Origin: a virus
Virus record (IMG/VR): IMGVR_UViG_3300029267_003426
Coordinates: 1-24,604 of that record
Direction: 5' to 3' (one strand)
DNA: 24,604 nucleotides
Shown here: positions 21,040 through 24,604 of the stretch, piece by piece
Layout: each line of letters begins with the position of its first letter
How positions within the stretch are numbered: position 1 is the first letter of the stretch
Program-made: the position numbers and the translations under genes
Notes under the pieces: generated by a model
Told to the model about the DNA's origin: nothing
What the model saw: only the letters and a program-made list of their open reading frames with translations
Databases searched by the model: none

Positions 21040-22140
21040 ATGAGCTATAGAGTACCGGACCTTATCCAAAACCGCGCCCTTCCCGTGCTGGCGCAGACGA
21101 TAGATGACCTAGCTGCACATGCGGGCGTTCGTCGGGAATGGGCCAGGGAAGACAGGCTTCTGCAGGAGAAGCAGCAGCGGGAAGATCAGCTTAGAGAAGA
21201 ACGGCAAGCACGAGAAGACGAGCTAACCCAACAGCAACGCTACCTGATATCTCTCGAAAAGCTGAAAAAAGGCGCGAGTCCGGAAACACTCCAGAGAATC
21301 CAGCAAGAACAGCAACGGTTTATCCAGAACCCTCAAGGCCCGCTAAAAGGGATCGGGGAATATAAGTCCCGCATGGTCGACATTCCACCCGGGTGGGACG
21401 AGGCCATGGGTAGGTACTTCTCGCAGCATGGCATCACGTCCCTCACGCCTCAACAGTACGAGGTCATGAAGCCGGAGATCGAAGCCTGGCGAGAGGCTAA
21501 CGAAAAAGAGTTGGAATGGAAGTACCGTCATAATGAAGCAGAATTGGAACGGAAGAGTCGCCGCGTCGAAGCAGAGCTGGAACGGAAGAGCCGCCGTAAC
21601 GAATCAGAGCTGGAACGTAGGAATCGCATTGAGGTCGCGCAGATTCGCGTGAACGCCTTGAACAGGGTGAGGGATACGGAAGAGAAAAAGGCGGTCCTGA
21701 AAGGCTATCGGGGAAAGCTGGCCGAGTACAAAGAGGGGCTCCGGTCGGTCCTGTCACAGGGAGGGCTTCCGAAGTTTGAAAAAGGCCAGATAGTGGGTTA
21801 TGATCCAATACCACCCGACCTTATTTCCAAATACCTGAAACAGATCGAATACCTGGACAAGCGGCTCATCAGTGAAAAGTGGGACGAGAACGACGAGCTC
21901 GCTTTCATGGATTTGGAGGACTTCTTCACCTGGTACCAGGAGAATGCTGGACAGCTAAATAGTACCGAACAATCACCTGACGAGGGTATGCTGTCGAAAC
22001 TCTATAACTACTACCCGACAAAGAAAGAGGTTGCCCGAACGCTTAAAAGGCGGACATTTACAGGAGAGCCGTCACCTGGAGCAAACAAAAAGCAACCCCA
22101 GGATCGTTTTGGAATCCTTGAACTTCTCGAAAGCCGATGA
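21040..22140 (+). CDS. Internal virion protein candidate 2 with hendecad repeats
   Basis: The 366-residue product starts at ATG 21040 (GGAGGAATAAGTCC upstream). An early helix (AREDRLLQEKQQREDQLREE, ERQAREDELTQQQRYLISLE) is a long charged coiled coil. At 21511-21642 four tandem 33-bp units encode an 11-residue repeat (LEWKYRHNEAE, LERKSRRVEAE, LERKSRRNESE, LERRNRIEVAQ), the hendecad pattern of a right-handed coiled coil. Position matches P22 gp20, the second ejection protein. The stop overlaps the next start in ATGA. Role as an ejected helical protein is inferred from layout and neighbours only. Confidence 0.6.
   Translation: MSYRVPDLIQNRALPVLAQTIDDLAAHAGVRREWAREDRLLQEKQQREDQLREERQAREDELTQQQRYLISLEKLKKGASPETLQRIQQEQQRFIQNPQGPLKGIGEYKSRMVDIPPGWDEAMGRYFSQHGITSLTPQQYEVMKPEIEAWREANEKELEWKYRHNEAELERKSRRVEAELERKSRRNESELERRNRIEVAQIRVNALNRVRDTEEKKAVLKGYRGKLAEYKEGLRSVLSQGGLPKFEKGQIVGYDPIPPDLISKYLKQIEYLDKRLISEKWDENDELAFMDLEDFFTWYQENAGQLNSTEQSPDEGMLSKLYNYYPTKKEVARTLKRRTFTGEPSPGANKKQPQDRFGILELLESR
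21511..21642 (+). repeat. Four tandem 33-bp coding repeats (hendecads)
   Basis: Units start at 21511, 21544, 21577 and 21610 and share LERKxRRxEAE-type codons. The middle two are nearly identical in protein (LERKSRR), so recent expansion is likely. They lie within the ejection-protein coiled coil. Confidence 0.75.
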
Positions 22141-24604
22141 TCGAAAACAAAGCCACAGAGCTCACGAATTTCAAGAGCGCGTTCCCCGAGTACGCGCCCT
22201 ACCCGTCCGTGAAAATCCTGGCAGCCATCAAGGAGCGGTATCCGGAGTACGGGAATTATGACGACCTCGATCTTGCCAGTGCCCTGGAAGCCAAGTTCAG
22301 CGGCGGTATTCCGGAAGACTTCGCGCCGGCTGGACAGCCCTCTGCACCGACCACACTTTCAGACATAGGTAGAGCCGTGGCCGACGTTCCCGTGGGCCTG
22401 GGGAAAGGAATTGCCCGATTCGCACTATCCCTACCTGCGGCTGCCGGAGGTCTGGTGCGCGAGCTCGGAGAGACGGCGGAAGACGAGCCCAACCTTGTCG
22501 ACAAGATACTCCTTTCCGTGGTGCCCATGGGTGATGCGCTATACTGGGGGAAAAGGCTTCGTTCTGCCGCGGCCAAAAAAACGGATTTGGACGAGAAGCT
22601 GGCAAAGAAGGGGAAGGAGATCGTCGACAAGAACCGCCAGTGGGTGAACAGCGTGCTGCCCAGGGGAGACACGAAAGTGGAGCGGTTCTTCGAAGATCTC
22701 GGGTCCGGTGCCGGATCCCTGGCCGCGGCGGTTGGAACCGCCGTTCTGACCAAGAGTCCGTCAGCTGCAGCCGTCGTGTTCGGTACCATCCAGAAAGGCC
22801 AGATGTACACCGAAGCCAGGGAAGCCGGCAGGACGCCAGGCGAGGCATCCGTAATTTCCACGGCTGCCGGCGTGGCCGAGGCCGTGCTGGAGAAGGTCGG
22901 TCTGGACTTCATGCTGAAGAAATTCGGATCAAAGATCGCCACACATCTCATCCACATGGGTTCAGAGAGTATCCAGGAGATTTCGCAGTCCCTTTCCGAG
23001 GCCACGATCGCGCGGATCGGGGGCATCCGGAACGACGAATGGGAGACCATTGCCAAGGACGCCATCTACGAGGGCGTGATCGGCGGTCTGCTCGGCGGGG
23101 GCGCGTCCCTGGTCATGCACCGGAAAGCCGAGCTGGTGGAGCGCGGACTTTCCGAAGAGGAAGCCGATAAAGTGCTCCGGCATTTCCAGAAGCGGGCCGA
23201 GGAGCTGGTGACCGACATCCAGGGCGACATCGATCCGGAGGAGATTGGCGACTGGATGAAGGACAAGATCGCTGAGAGCAGCCGCGAGGAGTATGTCAAG
23301 TGGTGGATGGATGCAATACCCCAGAAAACCAGCTATGAGATGGAAGGAGAACGGACTGGGAAGCCATCGATCGAGGGTGTTCACGCCATGCGATCGGGAC
23401 CACAAGGCCGATCAGAGGTCCTTCGGTCGCTCCAGGAGATGGAAGAGGAAGGGCTCAAAAAATCTACGCCTGAATTTGGTCGCAAGGAACTGGCAAAGGC
23501 CAAAGGCGTGCTCCGATCGATCGGGGATATCTCCCAACAAACACAGAAACGCAAAGGGCAGGAAGAGCTTGAAAAGGCCGGACTCCTGAGTCGTCTTGTC
23601 GAAAAGTCGGCGGCAGAACGAAAGGGAGCGCTGGCTCGCCTGGACAAAGGACAGGGTAAAGAGAAATATCCCGATGACTGGCAGGACATTGTCGATCGGC
23701 ACAAGCTTCGATACGACGGTATTCAGGAAGACCCCATTCAAGGCGAATTCTACTACCAGTTTACAGAGTTTGAAAAGACCGGCGGGGCTTCTTTCAACAT
23801 ACCCGAGGGCTCCAGCCGCGAGCAAATGGAAGAGCGCGTCAAGGGGAAGATCGACGAGTTCGAGCGCGGGCGGGCCAGGCGTGAAGCAGCCGAAAAGGAA
23901 AGACAGGAGAGTGAAGAGAGCAAGAAGGGGCCGGACGACAGCAACCTTTCTGATGAGGTAAAGGATTTCATGATAGAACACCGGCTCGCCTACAAAGGCA
24001 CTGCGGAAGATGGCCATGTTTTCGAGCCCACGAAAACAGCCGGCTCTCCCCTGACCGTTCCCGAGGATCAACTGAACGCGGAGGGGCTCAGGGTGGCCCT
24101 GATGAGGCATTACAGGGACGAGGGTCTGACCAAAGAAGAAAGAGCGCTGTACAAGAAGCGCAGCAGGAAATACAGGGGGGAGTTGACCGAAGAAGAATAT
24201 CTGAAACGATTAGGCCAAAGGCTCAAACGCACGAAAGAGCAGCGGGACCGTCGGGACGAGGCCGACAGGTACGAGGAATACGAGCCCGTGGAGATGACCG
24301 GCGGTGAGCTGGCCGAAGCGGGCAAAGGGGCCAGGTTCAACATCGAGGGGGAGGAGTACGAGTCGAGCCAGGGGACATCGTCATCGAGGACGGGGAACGG
24401 TACGAGGTCGACGAGTTCGACAAGATTCCCGTGGATCACGGGAAGGTCAAGCCCGGGGAAAAGCCGAAGATCGAGACCGTCAAGGTTCCCGGGGCCAAGC
24501 ACGAACAGGTCGTCTCTCCGGAGCTCCTGGGACAGGCCAAGATGCCGGCCGGCAAAATCCGGAAGAACGAAGGCCGGACCGAAAAATACGACTATGGCCT
24601 TTTC
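22137..24604 (+). CDS. Large internal virion/ejection protein, 3'-truncated by window edge
   Basis: The ORF is open from ATG 22137 (overlapping the upstream TGA as ATGA) to the window end. The N-terminus (MIENKATELTNFKSAFPEYA ... YDDLDLASALEAKFSG) resembles the short N-terminal domain of phage internal proteins. Gly/Ala-rich, membrane-active-looking stretches follow: VGLGKGIARFALSLPAAAGG (about residue 85), SGAGSLAAAVGTAVLTKSP (about 195) and VIGGLLGGGASLVMHRK (about 315), with ESIQEISQSLSEA between them. After residue about 400 it is charged and helical. It matches P22 gp16 by position and size. Near 24360 the reading switches from frame 0 to frame 2: after IEGEEYES the original frame is Ser/Arg-rich junk (QGTSSSRTGN), while the -1 frame gives EPGDIVIEDGERYEVDEFDK to the end. 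The last 80 residues therefore belong to the other frame. Confidence 0.6.
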   Translation, partial: MIENKATELTNFKSAFPEYAPYPSVKILAAIKERYPEYGNYDDLDLASALEAKFSGGIPEDFAPAGQPSAPTTLSDIGRAVADVPVGLGKGIARFALSLPAAAGGLVRELGETAEDEPNLVDKILLSVVPMGDALYWGKRLRSAAAKKTDLDEKLAKKGKEIVDKNRQWVNSVLPRGDTKVERFFEDLGSGAGSLAAAVGTAVLTKSPSAAAVVFGTIQKGQMYTEAREAGRTPGEASVISTAAGVAEAVLEKVGLDFMLKKFGSKIATHLIHMGSESIQEISQSLSEATIARIGGIRNDEWETIAKDAIYEGVIGGLLGGGASLVMHRKAELVERGLSEEEADKVLRHFQKRAEELVTDIQGDIDPEEIGDWMKDKIAESSREEYVKWWMDAIPQKTSYEMEGERTGKPSIEGVHAMRSGPQGRSEVLRSLQEMEEEGLKKSTPEFGRKELAKAKGVLRSIGDISQQTQKRKGQEELEKAGLLSRLVEKSAAERKGALARLDKGQGKEKYPDDWQDIVDRHKLRYDGIQEDPIQGEFYYQFTEFEKTGGASFNIPEGSSREQMEERVKGKIDEFERGRARREAAEKERQESEESKKGPDDSNLSDEVKDFMIEHRLAYKGTAEDGHVFEPTKTAGSPLTVPEDQLNAEGLRVALMRHYRDEGLTKEERALYKKRSRKYRGELTEEEYLKRLGQRLKRTKEQRDRRDEADRYEEYEPVEMTGGELAEAGKGARFNIEGEEYESSQGTSSSRTGNGTRSTSSTRFPWITGRSSPGKSRRSRPSRFPGPSTNRSSLRSSWDRPRCRPAKSGRTKAGPKNTTMAF
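24362..24604 (+). CDS. Continuation of large ejection protein in -1 frame, partial
   Basis: From about 24362 the frame beginning GTC-GAG-CCA gives VEPGDIVIEDGERYEVDEFD, then KIPVDHGKVKPGEKPKIETV, KVPGAKHEQVVSPELL and GKIRKNEGRTEKYDYGLF with no stop. It has typical amino-acid use, whereas the 22137 frame becomes abnormal here. The local sequence TACGAGTCGAG would restore one frame if a single G were inserted (GAGGTCGAG). It has no start signal of its own and is the 3' part of the same gene, running past the window end. Confidence 0.45.

Noticed and set aside
1-24604. tRNA genes, insertion sequences, attachment sites, integrase
   Set aside because: None seen on reading both strands by eye; cloverleaf and transposase hallmarks were not found, although a short tRNA could escape manual reading.

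Overview
The window is part of a tailed double-stranded DNA phage or prophage. Every convincing gene lies on the + strand, with short gaps and many 1-11 bp overlaps between neighbours. The gene order (small terminase, large terminase, portal, scaffold, coat, adaptors, gp10-like tail protein, lysis, internal virion proteins) and the portal type point to a P22-like short-tailed (podovirus) body plan with a coat protein that looks DUF4043/N4-like. No integrase, repressor, tRNA or CRISPR is visible, so the lifestyle and host cannot be stated. An NlpC/P60 lysis enzyme and Sec-type signal peptides indicate a bacterial host. Most of the structural region looks GC-rich. The replication gene (left edge), the inserted endonuclease gene (873-1772) and the cargo region after the large terminase (about 4200-4780 and 5800-6600) are visibly AT-richer, which suggests more recent acquisition.

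Layout. 1-897: the 3' part of a replication initiator gene carrying two back-to-back sets of direct repeats (candidate origin), then the N-terminal piece of a RusA-type resolvase gene. 873-1772: a probable homing endonuclease (DNA-binding N-terminus, NUMOD3-like middle, PD-(D/E)XK C-terminus) that appears to have replaced the rest of rusA. 1765-4200: small terminase, a small overlapping ORF, and large terminase. 4270-6484: seven cargo genes, including an exported Fn3/CBM-like protein and an NrdR-type zinc-ribbon miniprotein. 6485-6612: a regulatory gap with twin GTGC-N7-GCAC motifs, a possible promoter, and a 10-bp inverted repeat that could hide the portal ribosome binding site.

6613-10995: portal, scaffold and major capsid protein. 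11011-12578: a signal-peptide protein, a small protein and a charged Pro-rich protein. 12579-15846: three adaptor-like genes in tandem. The middle one is split by a frameshift. A DUF2341-concanavalin-like-PKD gene is inserted before the third, and a 22-bp duplication marks the junction. 15846-18846: a one-TM miniprotein, a 909-residue gp10-like propeller protein with an inserted carbohydrate-binding-like module, and a coiled-coil miniprotein. 18852-20443: membrane protein, NlpC/P60 hydrolase, a gap rich in hairpins, a holin-like protein and a small protein, ended by a terminator-like hairpin. 20532-24604: three genes resembling a P22-style ejection set. The last runs off the window and shows a second frameshift near 24360.

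How the parts fit: the terminases package DNA through the portal into a scaffold-assembled head. The adaptors and the gp10-like protein close and extend the portal, and the coiled-coil and Gly/Ala-rich proteins would be ejected into the host. The sugar-binding and PKD domains grafted among the connector genes, plus the exported proteins, suggest that this phage has collected surface-binding modules around its neck and tail. Protein family names rest on motif recognition and gene order only; no database search was possible.
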